Positions 12,374-25,430 of a DNA stretch of 64,000 nt are shown in pieces. Under the pieces are notes generated by a model. The model saw nothing but the letters and a program-made list of their open reading frames with translations. It did not search any database and was not told where the DNA came from. Numbering within the stretch: the stretch's first letter is position 1; every line of letters starts with the position of its first letter. This stretch comes from Viscum album (lineage: Eukaryota > Streptophyta > Magnoliopsida > Santalales > Viscaceae): the NCBI GenBank assembly GCA_963277665.1, contig OY728142.1:9996001-10060000 (forward strand). Direction: 5' to 3'. The position numbers and the translations under genes were made by a program.

Positions 12374-12380
12374 TATAAAA
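12374..12380 (+). promoter_or_regulatory. TATA box in A2 5' LTR
   Basis: TATAAAA within CACTTATAAAAAGGAAC. It aligns with TATAAAAG(G) at equivalent places in the LTRs of P (20919, 28067), M (39346 and 46054 on the minus strand) and the A2 3' LTR (57388). Confidence 0.65.
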
Positions 12381-12699
12381 AGGAACTTATTCCCGCCCAT
12401 TATTTACAAGCATTTAGAAAATTTTCATAGTAAATAAATACCAAAAAAACTTCAAATATTTTTTTTAATATTCTATTCTCCTTCTAATACCATCCTAAGA
12501 AGGCTTAATGTGTAAACCAAAGGAGGGTTCTTAAAGAAGAGGTAACAGTCTTTATAAGATCTTTCAAAGATTATTTCATCCTATAGTTCTTGTAAAAAAG
12601 GTTTTATCAATATTGAAATAATTATTTCAATACCATAAATATACTTATATTTTATTATGATTATGGTATGACTATTTTCCACCACTTTTCCATCATATA

Positions 12700-13100
12700 G
12701 AAAATCAAAACATCGATGATGTGTACATATGGAATTTCATCTCCATATAGAGGTGTAGTTAATTTCTAATCACCAATTGAAATATGTGGGTATAAATATA
12801 TAAATAATTAATATAGATTGCATTTATGACACAATTATGATTCAATAAACATAATATAACACATAAATGTATACCCTTCAACTAGTTAAAAGTGATAATG
12901 TCACTCGTGCATTCGTGTAGACTACCACCTCTACGAATCGATATGATTCATTTTTCATGAATGTATTTCATGGATTATTATTAATATGTATATAATAAAT
13001 GTATATAAAATTAATATCATTACTAAAATTCTATATATGATTGAACCATTATCAATAATAAATCATTGAAACTAATCAACAAAAACATGCATGAAAAGCG
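12700..13100 (+). repeat. LTR motif units, A2 5' LTR
   Basis: Units at about +330 and +530 from the TATA box. The clearest is 12900-12965 (GTGCATTCGTGTAGACTACC, then CTCTACGAATCGATATGATTC). The third, near 13085, is reduced to CATGCATG. Confidence 0.5.
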
Positions 13101-14688
13101 AAAAAATTAACACTCAGAAATAATGTTTTTTATTAGAATTATTAATAAACATGAGTTTAAAATGTTATAATTAGATTATATATGATATTAAAATAATGTA
13201 TATAGTATTATTATATAATTATAATAAATGTAATTTTATTATAAATGGGGTTAAAAGAACATACTAGGCAAGTCAAAATTGAGGTTAGGGTTTATATCAC
13301 AATTTTATCCTTATTTGGGATTTTTTATATTGAATTTTAATTTGGAAAAATTATATATAAATTATTTATTAAACCACATATTTTTATTTTTATTTTTTAT
13401 TTCTTTAAATTAATATTCTTCGTTTCATTTTCCTCTTTCTGAGTATTAAAAAATTCATAAATAATTTTTTTAAGGAAACTCGACTTTGTTTCTTTATTTG
13501 ATTTGTAATAATTTTAACCTATGTACATATATTCTTTAAACTGTTATCAAGAATGATTTATTGTTATCCAATTATTGTTTAAAGTAATTTTACCCATGTT
13601 TTTCATTCCAAAAATTTATTAAAAATAAATATTCTCGGAATTTTCTGAAAGAGGTACTTTTTAGCAAATGTGAAAATTGAATTTTTGTTTTAACATTCAC
13701 ATCAAGAATATATTTTCCAATATTCCTAAATATTTTTTATTCTAATATTACTTTACTACTTCTCATGTTTTCTTTCATTTAAGTTTATTTTAATAATATT
13801 TTGGAAATTGAAACATTTTAAATAAGTGATTTCAAAATGAAAAAGTTATTTGAATCCAGAAATTTTTCAGTGATCCTTACAAAATATTTTCAACTATGTA
13901 ATCATCCTTTGATAAATCAGTCAGTTTATTGGGGATATACTCTAATGACATAATTCACCATATTTATATGTGTGGATTATGATCATGTTGTTTCATTTAT
14001 TGACTGGAAAAAATATTAACATTTCATATGTTATTCATTCAATATTATTTTTATGTTGATTTTTATTGAATTTGTATTCATTTGTTAAATATAATGAATG
14101 AATTGGACATAATAACTGATGGGTGAGGCCCATTATATCCCCTTGATGCATCAGTAGTACACATGAGATAAAATAGTTTTGGTTTTTGGTATACATATTA
14201 CTTATTTATATAAGATTTCAATGCATGCAGCCTTCATAGTATGATTATGGTGTCTATGATTATGCATTATATAATTAAAATATAGTACTTTTTATCTATT
14301 TGATTATTTATGTTATAATAATACCCATGTATTTAGTATCCTATCATGATTTTAATTATTTTTTATATTTGATTATTTTTTTAACTCTTCTATTTTATTC
14401 ATGATTTTTTTATCCTATGAAAACTTATAATTCATGCTTTATATTACTTATAATATTAGATCTCTCTTTTTGTATTTTCCTTTCCTAAATCTACTAAGAA
14501 GGTATTTATGAATGATTTCAGTGATATACTAAAAGAAATTACAATTTTATCACTATAATATTAATATGTATATATTTTTAAAATGTAATGTGAATATTAT
14601 GTATGTATTTATTCTCCAAATACTAATAAAAATTCAATATTTTTGTATCATATACCTTGTATTATGTTCTGATGTGGTAAAATAACCA

Positions 14689-14831
14689 TTGGATCTGATT
14701 TAGTGGAGTCACAGATTTATAGTGGGTATCTAAGGAAGTTTATTATAATCTATAAGAACTAGATTTAGTAAAAAAATATATAAAATAATATAACCTAATG
14801 ATATAATTAGAGGACAAGTCTATGTATATGA
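14689..14831 (+). other. Start of A2 internal region, up to the insertion of element B
   Basis: A short AT-rich stretch beginning with the possible decayed primer site. It is cut at 14831, where element B starts. The interrupted sequence resumes at 48012. The last five bases here (TATGA) match TTTGA (48012-48016) at four of five positions, the expected target-site duplication. Confidence 0.5.
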
Positions 14832-17800
14832 TGTATCGTCCTTACCTGAATCATATGTTCCAACTTGGAATACCACATGACCTCTAGTGTGCCTCCCCAT
14901 ATTCCATAGACTTATAACATGAATTAAGGGTATAAGGGGGAATCATTTAGACATTATACCATCAACTAGAGTAAAAAATAATAAAAATGTAAAAAAATGT
15001 AAAAATATACAATGAGTATGAATATACCAATAATAATGTATATGTATGAATGTATATATAACAACATACTAAAAATTTAAAACTGAATACATGAAAATGA
15101 TTTATCAGAGGGATAATCACATATAAAATAATAAGAAGAATAATAGGCTACATACCCAACTCAAATTCATGCCGCTCCCAAGACTCCAAAATCATAGTGA
15201 GTTGTCATGCAAGATGTTCAAACTTAGGCCTCTAACAAACCAATATCAACAACATGTAAGGGATTAATGAAAATACAATTTCCATGTCTACCAAATCATG
15301 GTGTGAGTATAACTCAGTAGAATACCAAAAATGAGGTCTATTAACCAATAAATAAAATAAATGAATGTTCATGTGATATGTGCATTATAATATCAACAGA
15401 TAATACATAATTGTGCAAGAATATTATATAATCACCAATGAACCAAAGAAATAAAGACCTTTGTGTTGAGCTGTTGTGAACATACCAAGACTCCATGAAC
15501 CCATTTTTATATGATTTTTTCATTCTATAAACATAGTACATATGTGGAAAGTGGTCAAGAACTAATCATAAGGATGTTCTATAAGGTAATGTAATAATGT
15601 TTTATTAAGAATCCACAAGGCATTGATTAAACATGTCACCCAGAAACCACTAGGTATTGATTAAAATTTTAGTAGGAATCATCATAAAAAATAATGTAAC
15701 ATGTAACTTGGTGTCCCCGTGGAATCATTAAAAATATTTACTCGACATACTCAACGAATTGAGTGAACATGCCACTAGACATTAACAAGGTCTATATGCC
15801 CCCAAATGTTGTTGTCATTGGTCTGGCATCATGGAATTCATACTCCTAACCAGTTTCCAAGTCAATTTGGGTCATTATCTCATGTTTTTCACACTCCCCC
15901 TCTAAGGGATTAAAATATCATGGTGTTCCACCTCTCCCAAGTTCCAATGAAATTTCTCTAAAGGCATAGAAATTACACAAAATAAGAGAGAGCATATAAT
16001 GGGAGTAAAAAACATGTTACCATGATAAAACAGTATAAACAAATATATACAAGTGATACTCATAAATCATGGTTTAAAAAGATATATAATAACACTTAAG
16101 GAATTAATAATCATAAATGGATCTTATGGGCTACACACGCAACCACATGTAATTAATTCAACAAACTTGATCTCATGGGATACTAGGAACACACAAGTGA
16201 TCAATTAATCAAATATTGTCTCCTGGATCTAGTTATCATGTACCAAAATGATACATAAATGTTAAAGCATATATTTTAATGTACATATTAGTGAAAAAAT
16301 TTGGACCATCGGTGGTTAGAATCAAGGTGGTGGTCAAGGGTCCATTATGGCCCTTGTCACTTTATCCTATTACATTATGCAATGTTTATTTAATTAACAG
16401 ATAATTAAGAATCATTAATTAAATAATAATAATATATTATTTATAAAATACTATGTAATTAATTTCATTTAGCCCTAGGTGGTTATCTTCATATCACATT
16501 CCAAAAAAACCATGCATAATATAGAAGGGTAGAGTACATGGTAACGCCAACCTCAAACAGAGTCAAATCTAAAACAAGAAAATCCCAGAATCTTTGTTAG
16601 GTTCATCACTGTCAATTAATCCTCCATTAATCAATACAAGGTTCCACTCATACCAATGTATTCTAAAATAATTATTTATAACTAAATTATAATTAATTAA
16701 ATTATTACGAGGGACCTCAAATTCAAAGGATAAAGGAACTCTTACTCAACGATTAACTGAATGTCACCGCCTAGCCAGAATCATGACTAATACTACTTGG
16801 AAGTTTTGTAATATGATTCTGACTTCATTGTGGGAGAAATATATACCCCTCAATGAAAATAAAAGGTCCAATTTAATATTAATAAAAAGGAATGATTAAA
16901 ACAAAATACCCATGTGAAAAACTATTACTGTAGTGTTATCCAATGGAGTTTGAGCCACTCCTAGTACACTCTTGATTCTATGATGGGAAAAATCCTCAAA
17001 TAAATTCCATGGTACATTGGGAAATTTAAATATTTTAGATCAAAAACCAAAGAAGGGATCATCAAAGGACATACCATTATTGAAACGCCTATCAACGATA
17101 TTTGTTCTTAATTATGGGACATGCTCTAGACATGATCGTACAAAACCTCTTTGTTCCTGGAAAATTCCATCATGATACAATTGAATAGTCATCCAATTAT
17201 TTAATCAATATCAATTAAATGATTAATTGATGACTGATATGGTCTGATGAATGAGGATCCACTGAGAACTGAGACATCAAAGAATCTTAAAGGATACAAC
17301 TTATGAATAGGATCATCCATGATGAAAGGAACACAGATCTTCCCCCACGTGAGGAATAATGAGGCCTGTATCAAAGAAGAATGGACGATATTACCTAGAT
17401 TCTCAATCATATTGAGTCTATATACACCCGAATTTAGATATCTCTTGGAGGGAGGAAGAGAGTAGGACACATAAAAATAACTCACAATAATTCAAGATAA
17501 GGGTTTAAAACACGAGTGTGTATTTTTGGATAAAAAGACTGATGCTACTCTACTTATAACCCACCAATTCAGAACCGATAACTTCATTGGTCAAGTACAC
17601 AAAAGATATAATGGCCCATAAGACACACTATGCTGCATCCTTGACTGACTGATGAGACCTGTTGTGTAGCAGGCATATTTCTTGCATCACAAGTAGGCCA
17701 ATACAAGAACATTGGTGGATAGGTTTATCTTATTGGTCTTTTGGGTATTATTCTAACCCCATTGGATATTTGGTGGCTCCAATGGTATCCCCATCTACTT

Positions 17801-17995
17801 AGGGACTACTCTGTTAAATTTCTAAGCCTTTATTAGAGCTTTAATTCCTCCTTTAAAGTCCCAAAACACCTATTTATGATATTCAAACTTGAAGCATCAT
17901 TATTTGTCATCGAGTTCTCTAAACATTACATTAACTATATGAAAATTCAAAATTTCCACCAAATTTCACTACCTATAAAAATTTGGTTCATTAAA
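14832..17995 (-). repeat. 3' LTR of element B (left copy)
   Basis: About 3.16 kb, aligned in order with the right copy. It starts TGTATCGTCC (right copy TGACGTCCC) and ends GGTTCATTAAA (right copy GGTTGTTACA), directly before a pyrimidine run. It contains no coding relic; the small open frames are chance. Confidence 0.72.
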
Positions 17996-18006
17996 ATATC
18001 CCCCAC
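17996..18006 (-). other. Polypurine tract of element B
   Basis: The plus strand ATATCCCCCAC follows the left LTR directly, giving a GTGGGGGATAT purine run on the element strand. Confidence 0.55.
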
Positions 18007-19658
18007 TATAGAGCTTCTCCTCCTTGGGAAGTTTTGGTACAACACAAATAACACCTTCTCATCATATTCATTCATTATATTTAAGGATTTATCTATGTTA
18101 TATCCTTTAATTACATCTTCTCTCCACTAGATTACTCTCAATACATAATTACCATCACACTACCAATATTTGAATCTAAAAAAATAAAATGAAGCAATTT
18201 CATAAGCACATTTTTACCCACATCAAGACTATGATCCCCAAAAAGGTTGATCTAAACACACTAGTGTGTCTCCAAACAATTAAAATTAAAGTATCAGGGT
18301 ACATCTGACCATAGGGATCACCATAAATATTAATATTTTGAATATAAAATGACACACTCTGTTCGGTTTAGTTCCATCATTCTCCATAAAAAACAATACA
18401 TGGGTTAAAAATCAATACAAAAACCTCATTCTTGGTTTTATGTCAAACCAATGAGTATCCACATATCAATATAACCTGATCATAGTGACCTTTCTAGAAA
18501 GGACTCATTCAATTCATAAAATCTATCATACTCAATATGAAGAGGTTGATATGGTTCCAACTAACCATATTTAGCATCATAAAGATACACTAGTCAGCAC
18601 ACTTCCATCAAACCACTTAAAAAAGGTTCATGGCTTAAACAAATTACATTACATGAAGAACCTATCATGACACCTTATGTGTTAGGAGAACTGTTAAATC
18701 ATTCTAACGTATTTATTGGATTCCAAACCATCAAAAAATGATTTTTTTAATTTATTGGTTCACATACCACTTGCACCTACCACAAGGATCTCATTGGTGT
18801 GTTAACACACCAATGATCTGACTCTCTCTCTCGGTTCACATCAATTTTTCCTTGAGTATAAAACCTACATATAGTCTCCATCATATTATATATTTTAATA
18901 AACACTATGAATTTAAAATAAAACTAGATATACTTGGATCCATAACATTCCAGTCTTCCAAAATCGTCAAGATCAACCAAAGGTTATCCCTACGCAAGAC
19001 TATGATCCTTCATACACTAGAGGTCATTAATTTAAGACTTTTTGAATACTTAACTCTATATAATTATCTTTTATTTTCCCTTTTAGGTCTTATATCAACC
19101 TACCCATCCACCAACTAGTCCATCAATGGATGCAATGACTAGATAATACCATCCATTCGTATATGATTTTCAAGAAAATCACCAAGCACCACACATGCCT
19201 TGATTATTAGAATCCAGTTCACTATACAAAAAGTTCCATTCTCAACATGAATAATGTTGTTTAGAATCCTAGGCATGTGTTATTACATTTCACCCAAATT
19301 GGTCGCATACCCTAATGAAATTCACTAGACCAAGCCATGAAATTTCCCTCAAAAAACAAAATTTATTTAACTATACAATGTTACCCTAATCCATTACTGG
19401 TGCCTCCTCCTACCATGGATATATCTTCACTCATAGTAACATATAGATATAAAACCCCTATAATATTAAAGTTTAATTTGTTAGTTTATTATTGTAAGGG
19501 TGACCATGTACCAAAATAAATTGTGACATAACACCACTAGCTCTCTTGGGTTTACTAATAGATCCTAAACATTCTCAATGGTTTGCTCACCACCACACAT
19601 ACACTAGTTCAACTAACCCCATACATAGCGAAATGTATGAATTGTCATGAACCATGGC
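18007..19658 (-). other. Internal region of element B, left part, non-coding
   Basis: No gag or pol similarity was recognised on either strand. The longest open frames are under 90 codons and show no conserved block. It contains the perfect 26-bp palindrome at 18791-18816. It ends at the insertion point of element P. Confidence 0.5.
18791..18816. repeat. Perfect 26-bp palindrome
   Basis: The left half TCATTGGTGTGTT is followed without spacer by its exact reverse complement AACACACCAATGA, centred on GTTAAC. The next base pair outward does not match. A perfect palindrome of this length is unexpected in DNA this old. Confidence 0.9.
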
Positions 19659-20918
19659 TATAACACTGTGATATTTTTTGAAATATATTTTTCAAATGAA
19701 TTTAATCTTATTTATATTTTTCATTATATGAAATTATAATATTATCTTCCATTACACGCAACATTTAGTTTAAATTAAATGTTAAATGATATTAAAAAAT
19801 TATTATAGTCATCTCATAGTCGTTGGAATGGTATATATGAATAGGATTAACTAAATTATAGAAATATATAGTTTTAATAAGTCTATTAAATGTATAATTT
19901 GACGACTAATTAATTACAAATTAATATATGAAAATAAAAGAAATATTTTTCAAAAAGACCAATTTTATGCAATAAAAATGTGTTAATTCAATAAATTAAA
20001 GAAAAAAATATTAGTGAATGATTTTAATTAACTATATATAGTATATATTAAATAAAATATTTAACATATAACTTATTTTTTTCTAGATAAGATAAAATAA
20101 TTAATCCAATGTTGCACTTAAAAACTGTATTTATCTAAAAAACATATTTTTCACCTTTCTGAAATGTTATTTTAAAACATATATTTTAAAAAAACTATAA
20201 ATTTTTATTATATAAATTATAATAAAAAATTTTCATATCATCATTCCAAAATTATCGTAGGGTGGATGTTTGATAATTTTTTGAAAAACTCATTTTTTTG
20301 ATGAATTGTGCAGAATTCTAAATTTTATTTGAAAACATCTTTTTATTTTAAATAGTTTGTATAGTTAAATTATATTTTAATTTTGTTTTAAAGTAATAAT
20401 ATTTAAATTATATATATATTAATCAAATTTAAGAAATTTTAATCTATTTATTATTTTATTTTGAAATAATAACTTTATAAACTTTTGATCATTTTCTCTT
20501 CGAATCTGTGCTTTTTCATCGCATATGCAAGATTAATTTTAAATTAAATTATTTCTCTTATATGAATTTAGTTTTTCAAAATTAATTATATATTTTTGAA
20601 TAATAATAATTTATATTATATAGTATGGTAAAATCAATTTTTTATAACAAATAATAGTGAAAATAGTAAAAATTAATTATCGCGATTAAGGTTAAAAAGG
20701 ATTTAATTAGGGATTTTACTAAATGTATAAGAGTTAAAATGACTATAAAAATTTTCAAACTCCAATTTTTTGGAAAGATTTAAATATTTTTCTTCAAATT
20801 TTATAATATAGGGTCATTTGGTATCTATTTTCATGTGATTTACTTTAGTATTATGGATACCTTGTGGAAATTTCTATATAGTTTCCAAGTGGGATCTTTT
20901 CCCCAAATTATAAAAGGC

Positions 20919-20925
20919 CACAACC
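20919..20925 (+). promoter_or_regulatory. TATA box in element P 5' LTR
   Basis: TATAAAAGG, preceded by the conserved block TTTCCAAGTGGGATCTTTTC (20881-20900). The same arrangement is found at 28067 in the other LTR. Confidence 0.7.
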
Positions 20926-21239
20926 ACCTTCCTATTATTCACACATCTCAAGACATATATTACTTACAATCCCTATACAAACTACTCCATAACATTCTTA
21001 TCAATTTTCAATATCTTTTATTCCTCTCAAATGACCAAAACTAGGGTCCTTTATAAAAAATCCAAAGGAGGTGCCTCTAAATGAATGTAATTGTCTTCAC
21101 TGAAATCCTTATTTTTATTTCTTATATTTTCATAAATAATAATATACTAAAACTTATGATATAATAAAAATAGTATCTGATATATAATGATATTTTATGA
21201 TTATAATTTAATAAAAAATATCCGTATTCACTTCCATCA

Positions 21240-21700
21240 AATGGGAAATTAAATCGTTGATCATGTGTATGGAGAACAACCACCTAGTAAAGAAACAAAA
21301 TTTAATTTCCAACACCACCACTCTTAGTTGAGAATAATTATGAATTTAGTACATTTATATTATATTTGATACATTAAATTATTTATTTAAATAGAATATC
21401 ACATGTAACATTTTTACTTTCTATTATGTGGTGGACACGCTAACATTGATATAATATATAGAATATCATCACCTCATGAAACGATGTGATTCGTTTTCAC
21501 TAATTATTTTAATAGAAGGTAATAATAAAATGCTAAAGAACACATTTGATCTTTATCAAATTAAAACATTTATTTAAACATTAATAATTAGTTTCTCTTC
21601 TTTCATTTCATTCTTCCAAACATGGAAACATTGTCCAAGAATATGTATGGTGCACCATCTCTATGAATGGTGAATTTTATCTTTCTATATCTAAATTTTG
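21240..21700 (+). repeat. LTR motif units, element P 5' LTR
   Basis: Three decayed units near 21255, 21450 and 21634. The last reads ATGTATGGTGCACCATCTC followed by TATGAATGGTG. Confidence 0.5.
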
Positions 21701-24360
21701 GGAATGAATATAAATATATATAAAATGAAAATATATAATATTAATTTAACATTTAAAATTATGGATATTAGGGAACCATGATCAATGTATAAAAACCAAT
21801 CTATTGTGCTAAAACTATCATGAAATAATAAAATATTTGATACCTATTAATAGAAATTTTATAAAATAATTATTAATAAATGGGTGTCAAAACATTATAA
21901 TTTGATAATATATCATATTATAAATATTTTTTTTATGTTGGAATATTTTAAGACCACTGTATATTTTTTATATAAGAGTTTTCAACGTGTCTGAAGTAAT
22001 ATGGGATTCAAGTTTTAATGGATTTCTAGTCTCTCTTTTATTTCTAGGAGACATATATAAATTCACCACTTGTTTCATTTGTGTAGAGTATATACCACCC
22101 CTTTGAAAGTTTATATAATTAATATTTTCATTTAAATAATTTTAAAATTTTGATTGGATATTTTAATTATGTTTTTCTTATGGTTCATAAGATTACTAAA
22201 GAAGTAAGGGATTTTCATCTCACCTTTATTTTTTGTGAGACATAAGATATTTTCACTACATATTTCTTTGATGTAGTGTATATAATTACTATTAATGTTT
22301 TTATGAAACTTATACTAAAAATTATAGAAATTTAACATCCATTTGAGTATATATATTTCATGTTTAATATGATTCAAATTTAAAAAAAAATGTTAATGGT
22401 TTTATTCCACAATATCATCATTTATCATGATTATTTATTATTAATTCTATAATATTGAAATATTATTATCTAAATCTTCTTATTTCTCATTAATGTTCTT
22501 CCTCTATGGTTATTAATGATATTTAAATGCAATAGTTCCATTTTCCAAATCTTTTTTAATTAAAATAATGACAATTTTTTATATGAAAAATCTTTTTTTA
22601 TTTCTCTCTTTCATTGAAACTCTATTTTCTTCTAGGACCATGTTTTCTAAAAATATGTCAAAAAATGTTTTTAACATTATATAAATTGTTTATTAATTGT
22701 ATTTGTAACCATTTTTGTATTGTTATATTTTTTTAAAAAATTATTCTTAATGTATCTATCCAAATAATTATCTTTAAACTTTTATTCAAAATTATAAAAT
22801 AATCATTGATTTTAACATCGAAGGAATGGACATAATTTTCTGATGATATGACCACTCAATGATTTCAAAATTCCTTTTTAATTTTTCAAATTTCATTTCA
22901 AAATTTTTTTTTTATTTTATATATTTTTAAAAAAATATATTTTTTTTAATAAATATTTTAAATAATAAAAGGATTTTGAAAATTTTATATGTTTTAAAAA
23001 ATTATTTTTTAAACTCTAAGTATTATTTTCCTTAAAAAATGATTTTAATTAATTTAAAATATTCTTTTATTGGTTTTATAGGTTATTTTAAAATACAATC
23101 ATATCCAAAATATTTTATATTTGAATTTATTTTCAAATGAAAATCATATTCCTCAAGAAATGTTTTAAATGATTTAGAAATCTTATTTTATACATTTTAA
23201 ATGTTATTTTCAAAGAAAAGTTTTTCCAAAATATATCCATTTAACTTTATTTTAGAAGTAAATTTATGTTACTCAATAAATATTCCATGTTATCTTCAAA
23301 AGAAATTTTCCATATATGATGGAATCATTTGAGGCTATATATTCTTTACTGGTGATGTTATTCAAGGATACCATTTATATTATTTCTATGTGTGTTTTTT
23401 GCTTATGATTATCTGATTTTTAAGAAACTCATTTATCTTACATGAGTAATGCGATGATAGAACTCTTATGAAACTCACATGTTTTCATGGGTTATGATAT
23501 AATTAATTAATTAAATGATTATTAAACCTTCTTATTTTATTCATTTTATGATAAGATGAAATTTTTATAAAACCAATTTCATTTCATCTCTTAAGATATT
23601 ATGAATGTTTTATAATATTATGGAACACATATGTATGATTTAAATTATGTGATGGGTGGTACATATATCTCTCTTCAAGGAATATTGTAATGATTTATAT
23701 CTCATAATATTTTTTGGTCTGGAATAGAGATTGAACCAAGTTTATTAAGGGTCTCTATTTTCTATAATGGTATTGGGAGTAAACCTTAACTACAATAAAT
23801 TTTTAGGTAATGAACCCATTCCAATATGATATCCTTAATAGTGACACATGACTATTAATGGAAATGAATTTATATTCTTATGTGTATTTCATAAATCTAT
23901 TTATTATGAAACTTTTATGCTCTCATGGATCATGTTATTTGATTTCCTTATCATTCACATCCTATGAACAGCCAATCATTATTCTAGGAATCACGACTAT
24001 GATCATTGATATTAAAGGTATGGTTGTAAGATGTAATTATCAGATTCTCATACCCTAATTTTTTTGTTATGATTTATATCTCCCTTTTTTACCCTTACTA
24101 AAAATATGAGCTCACCCTTTTCTTATATTTCCTTTACCAAGGTTATTAAAGAGGCTTTTCAGTAGGGTATTTTTGTGAAGAGTATTAACGGAGAAGATAT
24201 TTATGAGTTATGGTGAACATCCTTCGCTAAATAAGAATATTGTGTACCTATTCACTAAATATAAAAAAACTATTATGGTTCTTAGGAATTTTTTTATAAT
24301 GTATTTAATGTTCATATAAAAAGATGTAATTTCATTATAAAATGATCTTGGTTTGTTATA

Positions 24361-24376
24361 GTTTCTATCATATCAT
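24361..24376 (+). other. Decayed primer binding site of element P
   Basis: GTTTCTATCATATC directly follows the LTR end. It aligns with GTTGGTATCAGAGG, the intact site of related element M, and keeps the same two-base GT spacer. Confidence 0.55.
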
Positions 24377-25199
24377 ATGTTTAGTTAACCTTTGTAAACT
24401 TGGATAAAAAAAGTTAGTGAAATAAATAGGGATATTTATAAGAATATTTCTAGGGATGTTTCTAAGGATAAGTCGAATAATGAGTCAATGTATAGAAAAA
24501 TGTCCTAGAATTTTGGTAAATGATAGATCATGTTGTTTCCAATATATTTCATCCTCATATGGATACTAATAGTGGATGTGTCTATGACCTAGAGGTAAAT
24601 AAGAGTAACAACTCCAAAAATGAGAATATATCTAGACTAGATGTTCACCAGGTGTATGAAAATGATCGTTGATTCATTACTAATTTTACACACCTAGGGG
24701 ATATACTTTTTAAATTTTCAAATTCATTATAAACCATTATGAATTATTTAAATAGATAACGACTATGAATAACCTAGAATTATCCTAATGATTTATTATA
24801 TTAAAATTTTCATAATTTAGATATTCTAGTACTGTTTTTTATAATTATGTGGTTTTCCACTATGATTAGTGTTTCTCACATTATGATTTTTTCTGTTTTA
24901 GTTAATAGAGGTAACTATATAGAAAAAATATAACATTGAATGTGATGGGAAATTTATTTATGAGAATCCAAATTGGAGGATTACTAGATTAAAGGATGTT
25001 GTAATTATTCCTAATAACCAGTCATGAAACATGATTAACAACGTTCACTATAACTAACTCTAAGACTCACCAAAGAAGATAAGGATAATTTTTATTGTGA
25101 GTTCCGGTAGTGGAGACCATGTTGGAAAAAATATTTAGTTTTCTATATGTTTAGAATATGGTAGAAGCACTCAATGTAATGTCTCTGAGGGTTGATAAA

Positions 25200-25430
25200 A
25201 TATTTTTGGTGCTTAAAAGAAGCATAAAAAAGAAATAAACTATAAATAACAAATCAAAAATTTTATTAATGAAACGGATAAAAATAATTTTATCCCTATG
25301 GTATCATAGATAGTTGAATGATTTAAATATGGAAAGTATGGGCATTTTGAAAACCAATTTCCTATGGGAAAATCTTGTGCATAGAATCATAATGGTTTTA
25401 TGAGTTAGGGTTATATTATTAATGATGAAG
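25200..25430 (+). pseudogene. Gag zinc-knuckle relic in element P
   Basis: At 25319-25360 the plus strand encodes a motif with the exact CX2CX4HX4C spacing of a retroviral-type zinc knuckle. The His (25343-25345) and the intervening residues FK, GKYG and FENQ are kept, but all three Cys positions are replaced: a TGA stop at 25319-25321, Tyr (TAT) at 25328-25330 and Phe at 25358-25360. This supports a former gypsy gag here, which would bind element RNA. The surrounding frame (24400-25500) is rich in stops and no other gag block is secure. No protease, RT or integrase relic was recognised between here and the 3' LTR. Confidence 0.5.

Larger units (their letters stand above)
10850..14688 (+). 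repeat. 5' LTR of old gypsy element A2 (approximate edges)
   Basis: From about 11400 on, this stretch aligns in order with the LTRs of element P (19659 and 26828 copies): a TTTCTAGATAA block at 11436, the AATAGT...TTAGGGTTAAAATGGG block at about 12146-12181, the TATA box region at 12374, three motif units, and TTCCTTTCCTAAATCTACTAAGAAGG near 14482-14507. The right edge is placed before ATTGGATCTGATTT (14690-14703), which resembles a decayed TTGGTATCAGAG primer site. The left edge is uncertain: AACAATAACATAAAA near 10846 resembles the start of the 3' LTR at 56011, while a TGTAACATC at 11261 is an alternative. Confidence 0.6.
19659..24360 (+). repeat. 5' LTR of element P
   Basis: 4.70 kb, matching 26828-31490 in order. 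It contains the TATA box at 20919 and three motif units at about +336, +530 and +715 from it. No proteins are encoded; the reported small frames are AT-rich chance frames. Confidence 0.8.
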
